NCBI RefSeq assembly: GCF_036898095.1
Contig: NC_090726.1
Coordinates: 39,926,460-39,990,459, forward strand
Length of the DNA: 64,000 nt
Direction: 5' to 3'
Source of the DNA: Palaemon carinicauda
Lineage: Eukaryota > Arthropoda > Malacostraca > Decapoda > Palaemonidae
The notes below the pieces were generated by a model. It saw nothing but the letters and a program-made list of their open reading frames with translations. It was not told where the DNA came from and did not search any database. Every line of letters begins with the position of its first letter. Position 1 is the stretch's first letter. Shown here in pieces: positions 29,061 through 39,882 of this stretch. Both the position numbers and the translations under genes were made by a program.

Positions 29061-29395
29061 ATGATATTTTCATAAAATAAATTTTTGAACATACTTACCC
29101 GCTGGTTATATAAGAATGGCTACCGTTCCTGACGCCTCGGCAGAACTAATTCAAAAACTTGCAGCTAACGCAGGTATGTCAGGTGTATACTAGTGCCCTG
29201 GTGGACTACAGGTAGAACTACCCCCACTTCATCAGATTTTTCTTGCCTCTAGGTCTCTGGAGGGGAGGAGGGTGGGATTACTGTATAACTTATATAACCC
29301 GCGGGTAAGTATGCTCAAAAATTTATTTTATTATGAAAATATCATTTTTAAACATAAAACTTACCCGCTGGTTATATAAGAATGGCTGATTGACA
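29061..29395 (-). repeat. Right ITR and ICR of copy 2
   Basis: The outer end 29061-29112 is repeated inverted at ~29292-29345. The ICR junction CAT is at 29343-29345 and is followed by the left-end complement (TTTTTAAACATAAAACTTAC). The ITR body 29095-29250 pairs with 37235-37400. Confidence 0.85.
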
Positions 29396-29766
29396 CCCTT
29401 GGTGGCAGGTCTGAGACTGCAATTTGATTGAAAATTTACTTAATACTGAAGTTACCTATAACTAAAATAAGCAGTTCGTACCTGATAAGGAAACAGACTG
29501 CAATGGCTCTCTGCCTTATTCTGTCTTATCCTTAAAAGATCCAGCGGTCCACCCAGGGGGCTGAAGATCTCTAGGAGCTGTCAAACGGTGCCATAACCTC
29601 TAACATGACAGGACCTCAACTAATACCCTTCTTCCGGGCGCTCTCAAGGAACAACATGACCACCTGACCAAATCAATAGATTGCGGAAGACTGTCGACCA
29701 GTCTACACATACAACCTTAAAGACAAGAAAGATCCAAGAGAAAGAAAAAGGGTACAGTACTAGGGA

Positions 29767-32750
29767 TTAGGGGAACGTAGTGGTAGATTCTTCACCTACT
29801 ACCGCATTCGCAGCAACGAATGGACCCAAAGTATAGTAGTCCTCATAAAGAGTCTGCACATGTTTTAAATAATGAGATGCAAATACAGATTTACTTCTCC
29901 AAAAGGTCGCATCCATTATGCTTTGCAGAGAACGATTCTGTTTAAAAGCCACTGAAGTAGCCACTGCTCTTACTTCGTGAGCCTTCACCTTGAGCAGTCT
30001 AAGATCTGCCTCATTACACTGTGAATGAGCTTCTCTAATTAAAAGACTTATAAAAAAAGGAAAGCGCATTTTTCGACATAGGCTGCGAGGGCTTCTTGAC
30101 AGCACACCAGAGCGCCTCCAAGTTGCCTCTCAAGCTCTTTGTTCTTTCTAAATATATCCTTAAAGCTCTAACCAGACAGAGCACTTTCTCTAACTCATCG
30201 CCCACTAAGTCATAAAGATTAGAAATTTCAAAAGATTTTGGCCATGGCCGAGAAGGAAGTTCATTCTTGGCCAGAAAACCCTGCTGCAAAAAACACACAG
30301 TATTGCTTTTCCGTTTCTAAATCCAATGTTCTTGCTGAAAGCATGGAGCTCACTTACTCTCTTAGCCGTTGCCAAGCTCACCAAGAACAGGGCCTTCAGA
30401 GTCATATCTTTAAAAGTAGCCGAGCGCAGAGGCTCGAACCTGCCACTCATAAGAAATCTAAGTACTGTACCACATCCAAGTTCCAAGCTAGTGATACTTG
30501 ATGACATCTCTTAGATGTTTCAAAAGACCTAAGTAGGTCTTGTAAATCTTTATTGTTGGAGAGATCCAGATTTCTATGTCTGAAAACTGTTGCCAGCATA
30601 CTTCTGTATCCTTTAATCATTGGGACCGAGAAGCTACGCTTATTCCTCAGATCTAAAAGGAAGTCGGCAATCTGTGCTATAGAGGTACAGTATTGGATGA
30701 AGAAACCGAGTTATTATTATTATTATTATTACTATCCAAGCTACAACCCTAATTGGAAAAGCAAGATGCTATAAGCCCAGGGGCTCCAACAGGGAAAAAT
30801 AGCCCAGTGAGGAAAGGAAATAAGGAAATAAATAACTGAAGAGAACAAATTAACAATAAATCATTCTAAAGAAAGTAATGTCAAAAGAGATATATCATAT
30901 ACAAACTATTAACAACGTCAACAACAAATATGTCATATATAAACTATAAAAAGACTCATGTCCGCCTGGTCAACAAAAAAGCATTTGCTCCAACTTTGAA
31001 CTTTTGAAGTTCTACTGATTCAACAACCCGATTAGGAAGATCATTCCACAACTTGGTAACAGCTGGAATAAAACTTCTAGAGTACTGCGTAGTATTGAGT
31101 CTTATGATGGAGAAGGCCTGGCTATTAGAATTAACTGCCTGCCTAGTATTACGAACAGGATAGAATTGTCCAGGGAGATCTGAATGTAAAGGATGGTCAG
31201 AGTTATGAAAAATCTTATGCAACATGCATAATGAACTAATTGATCGACGGTGCCAGAGATTAATATCTAGATCAGGAATAAGAAATTTAATAGACCGTAA
31301 ATTTCTGTCCAACAAATTAAGATGCGAATCAGCAGCTGAAGACCAGACAGGAGAACAATACTCAAGACAAGGTAGAATAAAAGAATTAAAACATTTCTTC
31401 AGAATAGATTGATCACCGAATATCTTAAAAGACTTTCTCAATAAGCCAATTTTTTGTGCAACTGAAGAAGACACAGACCTTATATGTTTCTCAAAAGTAA
31501 ATTTGCTGTCAAGAATCACGCCTAAAATTTTGAAAGAGTCATACAAATTTAAAGAAACATTATCAATACTGAGATCCGGATGTTGAGGAGCCACCGTCCT
31601 TGACCTACTTACAATCATACTTTGAGTTTTGTTAGGATTCAACTTCATACCCCATAATTTGCACCATGCACTAATTTTAGCTAAATCTCTATTAAGGGAT
31701 TCACCAACCCCAGATCTACATTCAGGGGATGGAATTGATGCAAAGAGAGTAGCATCATCTGCATATGCAACAAGCTTATTTTCTAGGCCAAACCACATGT
31801 CATGTGTATATAGTACGAAAAGTAATGGGCCAAGAACACTACCCTGTGGAACACCGGATATCACATTCCTATACTCACTATGGTGCCCATCAACAACAAC
31901 TCTTTGAGATCTACTACTTAAAAAATCAATAATAATGCTAAGAAACGACCCACCCACTCCCAACTGTTTCAGTTTGAAAACAAGGGCCTCATGATTAACA
32001 CGGTCAAAGGCAGCACTAAAATCAAGGCCAATCATACGAACTTCCCGACCACAATCAAGGGATTTCTGTACTGCATTGGAGATTGTAAGAAGGGCATCAC
32101 ATGCTCCAAGGCCTTTCCGAAAACCAAATTGCAAACTAGGGAATAGATGATTACCTTCAGCAAACCTATTAAGACGTTTTGCCAGAAGACGTTCAAAAAC
32201 TTTAGATAATATGGGAGTTATGGAAATTGGGCGGTAATCAGTGGGACTTGAGCTACCACAAACACATTTACATAGAGGAGTAACATTACCAATTCTCCAA
32301 CAAGTGCTAAAAGCTCCTCTTCTTGCTAACTTGCGTAAAATAACAGATAACTTTGGAGCTAAGAAATCTACACCATTCTCTGAAAACCTCCCACTTGGAC
32401 TGATATACTCTAATGGTAGATGTTCTCCTTGCTCTTGCAATAGCCCTGGCTACCTCCTTCAAAAAGCCTCTAAATCTTGTGAGTCTTCCGATAGTCTGAA
32501 GGCAGTCAGACGTAGAGCTCGGAGGTTTTGGTGATTTCTTGCCAAATGGGGCTGTCTGAGAGGATTTGCTCTTAACGGGAGGCTTCTCGGCACATCCACT
32601 AACCACTCCAGGATCTCCGGAAACCAGACCCTTGATGGCCAAAAAGGAGCGATTAGAGTCATCCTGGTCCCCTTGTGGGACACAAACTTTTGCACTACCT
32701 TGTATAGGATCTTGAAGGGTGGAAACGCGTAAACATCCATGTGTGTCCAA
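29767..32750 (-). pseudogene. Tyrosine recombinase pseudogene of copy 2, split by a non-LTR insertion
   Basis: The N-terminal part (TIGRLTRFRGFLKEVARAIA, TSTIRVYQSKWEVF) is encoded just above 32370 and the rest below 30715. The catalytic half is broken by frameshifts near 30050 and 30250. The residues themselves survive: TAKRVSELHAFS (box I arginine), KAHEVRAVATSVAFKQ (HxxR) and SVFASHYLKHV (tyrosine). It ends ESTTTFP, as in copies 1 and 3. So loss of function came from insertion and indels, not from active-site substitution. Confidence 0.85.
30715..32370 (-). mobile_element. 5'-truncated non-LTR retrotransposon inside the copy 2 recombinase gene
   Basis: An open frame of ~470 codons encodes most of a non-LTR reverse transcriptase: DYRPISITPILSKVFERLL, LQFGFRKGLGACDALL, MIGLDFSAAFDRVNHEAL (motif A), SGVPQGSVLGPLLFVLY (motif B) and KLVAYADDATLFAS (YADD catalytic box). 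A C-terminal region with SFILPCLEYCSPVWSSAA and FIPAVTKLWNDLPNRVV follows, typical of Jockey/CR1-group elements. The endonuclease and 5' part are missing. The first ~24 codons of the apparent frame (to 32440) are host DIRS sequence read in a chance frame. The 3' end has a TAA-type simple repeat at 30715-30731, as in families using microsatellite tails. The RT frame is intact, so insertion is fairly recent. Confidence 0.88.
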
Positions 32751-34450
32751 TCCAGCAGAAACGTGTCTATGTGAGCTGCCTCAGGATCCGGTACCGGAGA
32801 GCAATACATTCCCAATCTTTTTGTTTTTGAGGTTGCAAAGAGATCTATGAGGGGGCGACCCCATAATCGCCACAGCTTCTTGCAAACCTCCAGATGCAGC
32901 ATCCATTCCATGGACAGAACTTGGCCTCTCCTCACATTCTTGGCTCCTTGAATGAATCGAGTCAATAAAAGAATCCTCCTTTCCTTTGCCCAAAGGAGTA
33001 GAGATTTCGCTATTTCGTACAGCAGCTTCGTGTGGGTCCCCCCCTGCTTCGCTATGTACGCTAGGGCCGTGGTGCTGTCCGAATTGACCTGTACCACCTT
33101 GTCCAGGACCAGCCCCTCGAATCCTTTTAGGGCTAAGTGTACCGCTAATAGCTCCTGATTGATATGAAGAGCCTTCTGATCTTTTGTCCAACACCCTGAG
33201 ATCTCTCTTCTTCCCAATGTTGCTCCCCACCCCGAATTTGAGGCGTCTGAAAACAACACGAGGTCTGGGTTCCTCTGCTCCAACGAGAGGCCCTCGTTGA
33301 GTTTGTGAGCATTGTTCCACCACTGAAAATGTGATTTGATCGTATTCGTAACGGGAATGCTCTACTTGTCAAGACTGTCTCCCCTTTTCCAATGAGCATT
33401 GAGGTGGAATTGAAGAGGGCGCAGATGCAATCTTCCCAGAGATACAAACTTCTCTAGGGATGAGAGGGTTCCCAGAAGACTCATCCATTCCCTTACCGTA
33501 GTGGCTCTTTTCTCCATAAAGGCCTCCAGCCTTAGAAGGGCTAACTGAACTCTTGCAGGCGACGGAAAAGCCTGAAAATCCTGACTCCGAATCTCCATCC
33601 CCAAATAAAGGATCTTCTGGGTTGGAGTCAACTGTGACTTCTTTGAACTCACTAGAAGTCCCAATTCTTTTGTCAAATCCAGGGTCAACTGAAAGTCCTT
33701 CAAACAGTGCTCGAACGAGGGAGCTCTCATCAACCAATCGTCCAAGTACAGAGAGGCTCTGATACCCCTCAAGTGCAGCATGCTCACCACATTCATCATT
33801 AGTTTTGTAAAAATCAGAGGAGCTGTGCAGAGGCCAAAACATAAAGCTCGGAACTGGAAGACCTTTTCCTTGTATACGAACCTCAGATAACGTCTGCAGC
33901 TTGGATGTATTGGAACATGAAAATAAGCGTCCTGGAGGTCCAATGATACCATCCAGTCACCTTTCCTCACTGCTGCCAGCACAGCCTTCTGAGTCTCCAT
34001 AGTAAATTTCGAGTTCTGGATGTAGCGGTTGAGGGCGCTCACATCCAGAACCGGTCTCCATTCCCCTGAACTCTTGGGAACTAGGAACAAGCGGTTGTAA
34101 AACCCTGGAGACTCCAAATCCTACACCCTTTCTATCGCCCTCTTCTCGAGTAGAAGCGACACTTGTAGATGCATGGCTTGCCTCTTCGGTCCTCTCCTGT
34201 ACTTGGGCGAGAGATCCACCGGATCTGCGACTAAAGGAGGCTTTAATACAAACTGAATTTTGTATCCTTCCTTTAGAAGACGTATCAACCAAGGCCTTCT
34301 CCCAGGCCTGCCAGAAGTTGTTCAGCCTGGCTCCTACTGTTTGAAGGGGAGATCCATCAGACCCTGGCCCGGCTGGACTTGGCTCCTCTTTTCCTTTGCT
34401 TCCTTGCCTCTGGCTTCTCCCTGTACTTTTACCTCGAAAGGGCTGAACAG
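32459..34450 (-). pseudogene. RT-RNase H-methyltransferase-like pseudogene of copy 2
   Basis: RT motifs are conserved (WMVSLDLQDAYFHVPIH, LCFGLCTAPLIFTKLM, SLYLDDWLM). An in-frame TAG precedes DLESPGFYNRLFLV near 34124, and a frameshift lies farther upstream. RNase H keeps LVLFSDASNSGWGATL and VNSDSTTALAY. It ends in QGAKNVRRGQVL where copy 1 has NVMADRLSRKGQV, so a small in-frame deletion removed the last catalytic aspartate. Another in-frame TAG separates RT from RNase H near 33362. The MT-like part reads DTFLLDWTHMDVYAFPP. Inactive. Confidence 0.85.
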
Positions 34451-34508
34451 AATGAGAATACAACGTCCCTTCTTTAGTTCTATGAGAAGAGAAGGACGTA
34501 GGCAAAAC

Positions 34509-37039
34509 CTAACTGACTGTTTTAGTTACCAAATCCTGAGTAGCCTTCTGAGTCAAGTTTGCAGCCCCTTCCTTAACTAAATCCTGCGGAAATAGAGCCG
34601 AAGACGTGGGCGCAAAAAGCAATTCCGATCTCTGACATGGAGTGACACCCGCAGAGAGGAAAGAACATAAAGTAGCTCTTTTCTTTAAAACTCCAGCAGT
34701 AAACAAAGCAGCAAGCTCATTAGAACCATCCCTGACTGCTCTGTCCATACATGACATAAGCTGGATAAGACTACTTGTGTCCGTGTCCTTCATCTCGGTC
34801 ACTCTTCTGCTTAAGGCTCCCAGTGACCAGTCCAGTAAATTAAATACCTCAAATGCTCTAAACAATCCTTTCAAGAGGTGATCAAATTCCGACATTGACC
34901 ACAACACTTTAGGCCTCCTCATGGCCATGCGACGAGGAGCATCCACCAGGTTTGAGAAGTCTCCCAGACGCCGGAGCTCCCAACCCTAAGACCTCTCCCG
35001 CCTCATACCAAAACTTCGATTTAGAGGCTAACTTAGCTGGTGGAAAAGCGAAGCATGTCTTGCCCATAGCTTTTCTTGTTTCCGTCCATGTTCCCATTAA
35101 TTTTAATGCTCTCTTAGAAGAGCGGGAAAGCTCCATTCTAGTATAAAAAAAAGTCTTCACTGTCCTAACTAAGGTAAACTCAGAAGGTGGAGATCGAGGA
35201 GTAACCGGTGCAAAATTGTCTGGAAATAACTCAAGAGAAGACTAACATTAACTTTTTGAAATCCACCGAATGTTGAGGTGGTTTCTCCTCCTCATCTTCC
35301 GAGATATCCTCCAACTGTTCCTCATGAGAGAGAGCCTCATCCTGATCTTCTAATACAGAGGTTGCGGCTACGTTTTGTCCTAAACATTGAACCTCCTGTG
35401 CGGGCTCAACAGTGTCGATATGGGCGCGCTTGCGTTGTTCCATATTAGTTTCCAACTGACAGTCACTCGACTTGCGTTTACTGTCACTATTGATACTACA
35501 ATGGGGCGAGTCTGGCTGGCGCCGCTCTGCCAGCTCCTGCCGCGCTGGCGCTCTGTCCATTTATGGCTCGATTGTTGTAGGTCGTCGCGTTGGCACATAG
35601 AGCCTGCCAGGGGCTGTTGGCCTTCATCAATTAACTCCTGAGGCTCGCCGCGCTGCCGCTTCGGCTCCGCTTGCGCGTCGCACCTGCTTCTATCCTGCCG
35701 CTTCGCGGCTCGTTCCACTACTTGGCGAACGTTAACACACGACTTGATAATCGGCTGAATACTCTTTTGATATTTGTTGAGAAACAGCGCTCTGCCGAAA
35801 CAAATCTACTCCAACCTTCCGCTGAACAGTGGACTTGGGAGACCGCCTGTGCGATATCACATCAGTCCCAGAGACAACAGGCCGCCTGTGCGACAACGGG
35901 TCTACCACCGAAGACTGAAGCCCAGCCTCACCGCCAACGACCGGTCGATAAGACATCATCGGCGAGAGTTGTTGTTTCATGTTTAACAACATATTCCATT
36001 TTGGATCGTTCTGAGGAGATAATTTTACAGCCTTTTCTATAGCGAATTCGTCTTCTTCATCGCTCTCCACATCTTTATTCCTTTCGGGAGACGAATCCCA
36101 GTCCGAAGGAAGAGGAGGAGCATGAATCGTTACAAACGAACCAGAAATTAACTCCGCATCCGAATCCATTACTCTATCCCCCTCAGAAACCAACTTCGAG
36201 CACTTCGCAGACGAACACTCGTCAAGGGACCGAAAACGTTCAGGTGTTTCCCAATGACTACAACCCGGCTGTTGCGGGGAGGAAACGTGCGGCTGTTCCA
36301 CTGACTGTACTTTCCTCTTAATCGGTCTAGATTCCTTACGCCACCTATCATCACGTGACTCCTCATCTGAAGAGGGAGACAAAGCACCAACCTCACTTTT
36401 CCTATGGTGAGGGTGAGCACCCTGAGCTACGCCATCAGGATCACTCGAGGGAAAGTCTACGCGACTGATGGAGCCTCTCGTTCCCTTTCGCCCTGCGACA
36501 TAACTTCTCCCCTTCCGGGAACTTGACAGCGGTCTTAGGCTAGGCGAACGACAGGATCGCGCAGGCTCGCCCTCCACTACACTAAACACATTTGTCAGAC
36601 TTTTAACACTTGAGCGATCACTAGTCCGACCACTTCTAAGAAAATTAATTTCTGACATCATTTATTTTTCAACCCTCAGACCGAGAGCTTGAATTGCGGA
36701 TAACATATCCCTCATCGTAGGCTCTTTAGGCTCTTGATCTACCACTACGGGGGAGGTAAAAGGATTAACTACATCAGACCTAGATAAATCCACAGAACAG
36801 GAAGAACTACGTCTAATCCTTTCTTTCCCAATTCTATCTTTCTCTAATTTCTGAGTATAACGCTCGTAAGCTACCCACTGACTTTCCGTTAACGAAGAAC
36901 ATTCTTCACAACGATCCCCATATGCACACGATTTTCCTCTACATTTAACACAAATCGTGTGCGGATCAATAGAACCTTTAGGAAGTCGAGTCTGACAACC
37001 TTTACTATACTTCCTATATAAAGGGGAGGGGTCGGCCAC
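34509..37039 (-). pseudogene. gag: Gag pseudogene of copy 2
   Basis: It starts MADPSPLYRKYSKGC and carries the family cysteine signature DPHTICVKCRGKSC then CEEC. A single TAA at 36662-36664 splits the first 125 codons from the next 309 in the same frame. Further frameshifts lie near 35700, 35200 and 34930. The conserved C-terminal region (RRMAMRRPKVLWSMSEFDHL) remains. The low-complexity centre is shorter and less P/Q-rich than in copies A and 1. Confidence 0.8.
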
Positions 37040-37234
37040 ATTGAAAAGTGACAGAGAAAATTAAACAATAACAAAAGGTCAAAATAACTAAATAACCTCA
37101 CAATAATAAAGATTTAAAAAATATTTGAAAAGGAAAAACTCCAAAGCGAAAGCCAAAACAAAAAGACAGAGTACATCACCAAATAAACCGTCCAATTAAA
37201 TGTAAATAAGCGAGTGAATTTTCAACGTTCCGAC

Positions 37235-37414
37235 CAGCACGACCGGCAGGAAAAATCTGATGAAGTGGGGGTAGTTCTACCTGTAGTCCACCAGGGCACT
37301 AGTGTACACCTGACATACCTGCGTTAGCCGCGAGGTTTTGAATTAGTTCTGCCGAGGCGTCAGGAATGGTAGCCATTCTTATATAACCAGCGGGTAAGTT
37401 TCATGTTAAAAAGG
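37235..37414 (-). repeat. Left ITR of copy 2
   Basis: An inverted match to 29080-29250 (shared AGTTCTACCTGTAGTCCACC, TCTGCCGAGGCGTCAGGAA). The outer end reads ACCAGCGGGTAAGTTTCATG. It abuts copy 4 with only ~31 bp between them. Confidence 0.85.
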
Positions 37415-37445
37415 CCATTTACAGCTGAGCTGAAAACATTATAAT

Positions 37446-38460
37446 ATGACAAATTCATAGATAATTTGTATTTTTCCTAACTTTACAAACCTCAGCTATT
37501 TAAAGGGATTTCCTAAATAAAAGACAAAATCATGCCAAAACATTGAATTAGATGTCCAGAACACATAATGAGACTACAATTAGTATGAGGAACTAATTGA
37601 AAGTCAGGCAAAACACGTGGAAGCGACACCAAAATGGCCGCGTAGACACCCGTGAGGGAACGTCAACAAAGCGGCTGAGATAAAAACCAACAAGGTTATT
37701 AAATCAACGAGTGTTGCTACCTAGAAATCTCAAACAGACAAATATAATACTCAACTTGGGAACAGGGATCTCCAAAACGTCGGACATCTTCAAAAACACA
37801 AAACAACACAGAGCTATGAAAAACACGCCTGAACCTTCGCTGGTGCTAAGGAGGAATGAGGGAGGGAGTGTAGGGAGGGGTAGGGGTGAGGGGAGGATAG
37901 TCGTAGTAGAAGGCAGCAGTCGGGTGTAGATCGGCACCTCGTAGTTCCGGGGGATGTTGAAGAAGGAGAGGCCTAACTGGTGAGGGACCTATGGTCGTGG
38001 TTCTAACACGCCCCAGTTACTATACCGACACTCATTAGAGTGAGTGAGCTGGGTTTATTCGTGGCATTCCATGCATCTTTTTTTCTCTGGTATATTTAGC
38101 AATGTTTATGCCTTAGAAATGGTGCTATAAGGAGCATTTCACGGAGCGACACAGGTTGAGCCCAGAAATAGGGGTATTACTTTCAGCGTAGCTGAAATGA
38201 CGAGCCATTAATTTTTAACGAGGGTTTGCTACCCACACCGCTAGTTAGCGGGGGTAGGGGATGGTAGCTTGTTACCCCCCCCACCCCCCACACCTGTGCT
38301 TGAGCTCACTTTGCTTGGAGGTAGGACTTCAAGGGGGATAGGGCTGGCGGGTAAGTTTGGTTAAATAGCTAAGGTTTGTATAGTTAGGAAAAATACAAAT
38401 TACTGTATCTACAAATTTGTCATTTGTTCTGTAACTGGAATACAAACCACACTATTTAAT
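37446..38460 (-). repeat. Right ITR and ICR of copy 4, split by an insertion
   Basis: The outer end is 37446-37506 (ATAATTTGTATTTTTCCTAA). The ITR body resumes at ~38167 (GGGGTATTACTTTCAGCGTA) and runs to ~38345. The inverted outer end is 38362-38420, and the left-end complement follows the CAT at 38421 (TTGTTCTGTAACTGGAATAC). Copy 5 shows the same layout without interruption. Confidence 0.85.
37507..38167. repeat. ~660-bp insertion in the copy 4 right ITR
   Basis: Comparison with the uninterrupted ITR at 45605-45625 places the insertion between CTATTTAA and GGGGTATTAC. One end matches, inverted, the repeat at 21428-21535. No coding capacity, poly-A tail or clear inverted ends were found, so the class is unknown. 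It contains G-rich DNA (37855-37905). Confidence 0.6.
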
Positions 38461-38953
38461 AGGGGAGACTCACCCATTAGGAAGGGTAGACGTCCCAACC
38501 AGTCTGGCTTTTGGCTTTGCCCAGGGGCTCCTTATTTGAGTGTGTTAGCACTCAAGAAATAAGGAGTCCCTGCACCTCGGAAAAACCTTGCTACGCAAGG
38601 TCTGCAGCCTACGCAAGCTGTGTGTGAAGGTATGAAGAAGTGTGACTCGTCCTAGAAAGTTGTTCTGAAGTTCTTTAGATGGAAACTTGTAGACTAGGAC
38701 TTTCCCGATACCACCTCGTCAAGGTATGGGGACGTAACAGTATTAATATTAATACTAGGAACACAAGGGAGCATGGTTTACCTGCAGTGGTTTGAGGTCA
38801 GCTATGCAGAGAACCCAGGATGCTGCTTTCCCCTAGAGAGGGGATGATGAAGAAAAGAATAAGGGCCAGTCAAACCTTTTAATTCATGCAGACTAAAACC
38901 AGGTAACAATGCCCTCAACCTTCTGCTACTTGTCCAATAAGGAGCTTGAGGTT

Positions 38954-39878
38954 TTAAACCAGCTGTTGTGCAGCCACCACAGGACCGATAGTATCGAGTA
39001 TCCTGTGGGTCACGTCTTGCAGAGAGTGGGATGTGAACGTGGTTTGCCATTTCCACATCCCAGCTTGAAGAACCTGTGTCACTGAAAAATTTCTTTTGAA
39101 GGCCACGGACGTAGCTATGCCCCTGACCATCATGTGCTCTGGGGCGATGTAACGGAGGAGGGTCTGGATTCAGTGCCAGGTCAATGACCCTGCGAATCCA
39201 TGCAGAGATGGTGTTCTTGGTGACTCTCCTCTTAGTCCTTCCTGTGCTGACGAATAGTACTGGCACACGAGGACGGGCTGCAGCTGTTCTTTTGAGGTAC
39301 AACCTCAAGCTCCTTACTGGGCATAGTAAGAGATGGTCTGGGTCATCTGTTACAGTACGGAGACTAGAAATCCGGAAGGATTCGAATCGAGGATCTGCTA
39401 CTCCCAGATTCTGAGTCTTAGCAATAAACTCAGGGACGAAGCTGAACGTTACCTCCCCCCATCCCCTTGAATGGGCGATGTCATACGAGAGACCATGAAG
39501 TTCGCTGACTCGCTAGGCCGAGGCCAAAGCTAGCAGGAACACCGTCTTCCAGGTTAGGTGGCGATCTGATGCCTGGCATAATAGTTCATAGGGAGGTCTC
39601 TTAAGAGACCTGAGAACTCGAACCACGTTCCATGGGGGAGGTCTCACTTCCGACTGAGGGCAGGTAAGTTTATAACTCCGTATGAGTGGAGAAAGTTCTA
39701 GTGAAGAAGAAATGTCCATTCCTTTCAGCCTGAAGGCGAGGCTTAAGACTGAGCAATAGCCTTTCACTGCCGAGACTGATAGGCGCATTTCTTCACGCAA
39801 ATACACGAGGAACTCCGCTATTGCTGGAATAGTGGCATCGAGTGGAGAGATACCCCTTCCACGACACCAACTCTGCAT
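38954..39878 (-). pseudogene. Tyrosine recombinase pseudogene of copy 4
   Basis: The N-terminal part reads MQSWCRGRGISPLDATIPAI and SVSAVKGYCSVLSLAFR. A TAG at 39513-39515 falls immediately before RVSELHGLSYD, the box I arginine motif, where other copies have lysine. A one-base insertion lies in the HxxR motif (RAHD, then VRGIATSVAFKRN in another frame). The nucleophile position reads FTSHSLQDV, serine in place of the family tyrosine. The C-terminus, LDTIGPVVAAQQLV, is otherwise preserved. Three independent lesions at or beside catalytic residues make it inactive. Confidence 0.85.
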
Positions 39879-39882
39879 GATG

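Larger units (their letters stand above)
29061..37414 (-). mobile_element. DIRS-type YR retrotransposon, family I, copy 2 (decayed, with a nested non-LTR)
   Basis: The termini read CTTACCCGCTGGTTATATAA at both ends in opposite orientation, and the ICR is at ~29292-29395. Gag, pol and YR are all present in family order but broken by stops, frameshifts and one 1.65-kb insertion (30715-32370). Removing the insertion leaves ~6.7 kb, close to copy 1. Protein similarity to copy 1 is clear but lower than that of copy A, so it is a distinct subfamily. The right-end triplet is CAT (minus strand) while the left reads CCT. Confidence 0.9.

Noticed and set aside
30956..32440. Taking the whole 494-codon frame as one intact RT gene
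   Set aside because: The first ~24 codons come from the interrupted DIRS recombinase; the true non-LTR sequence starts near 32370.
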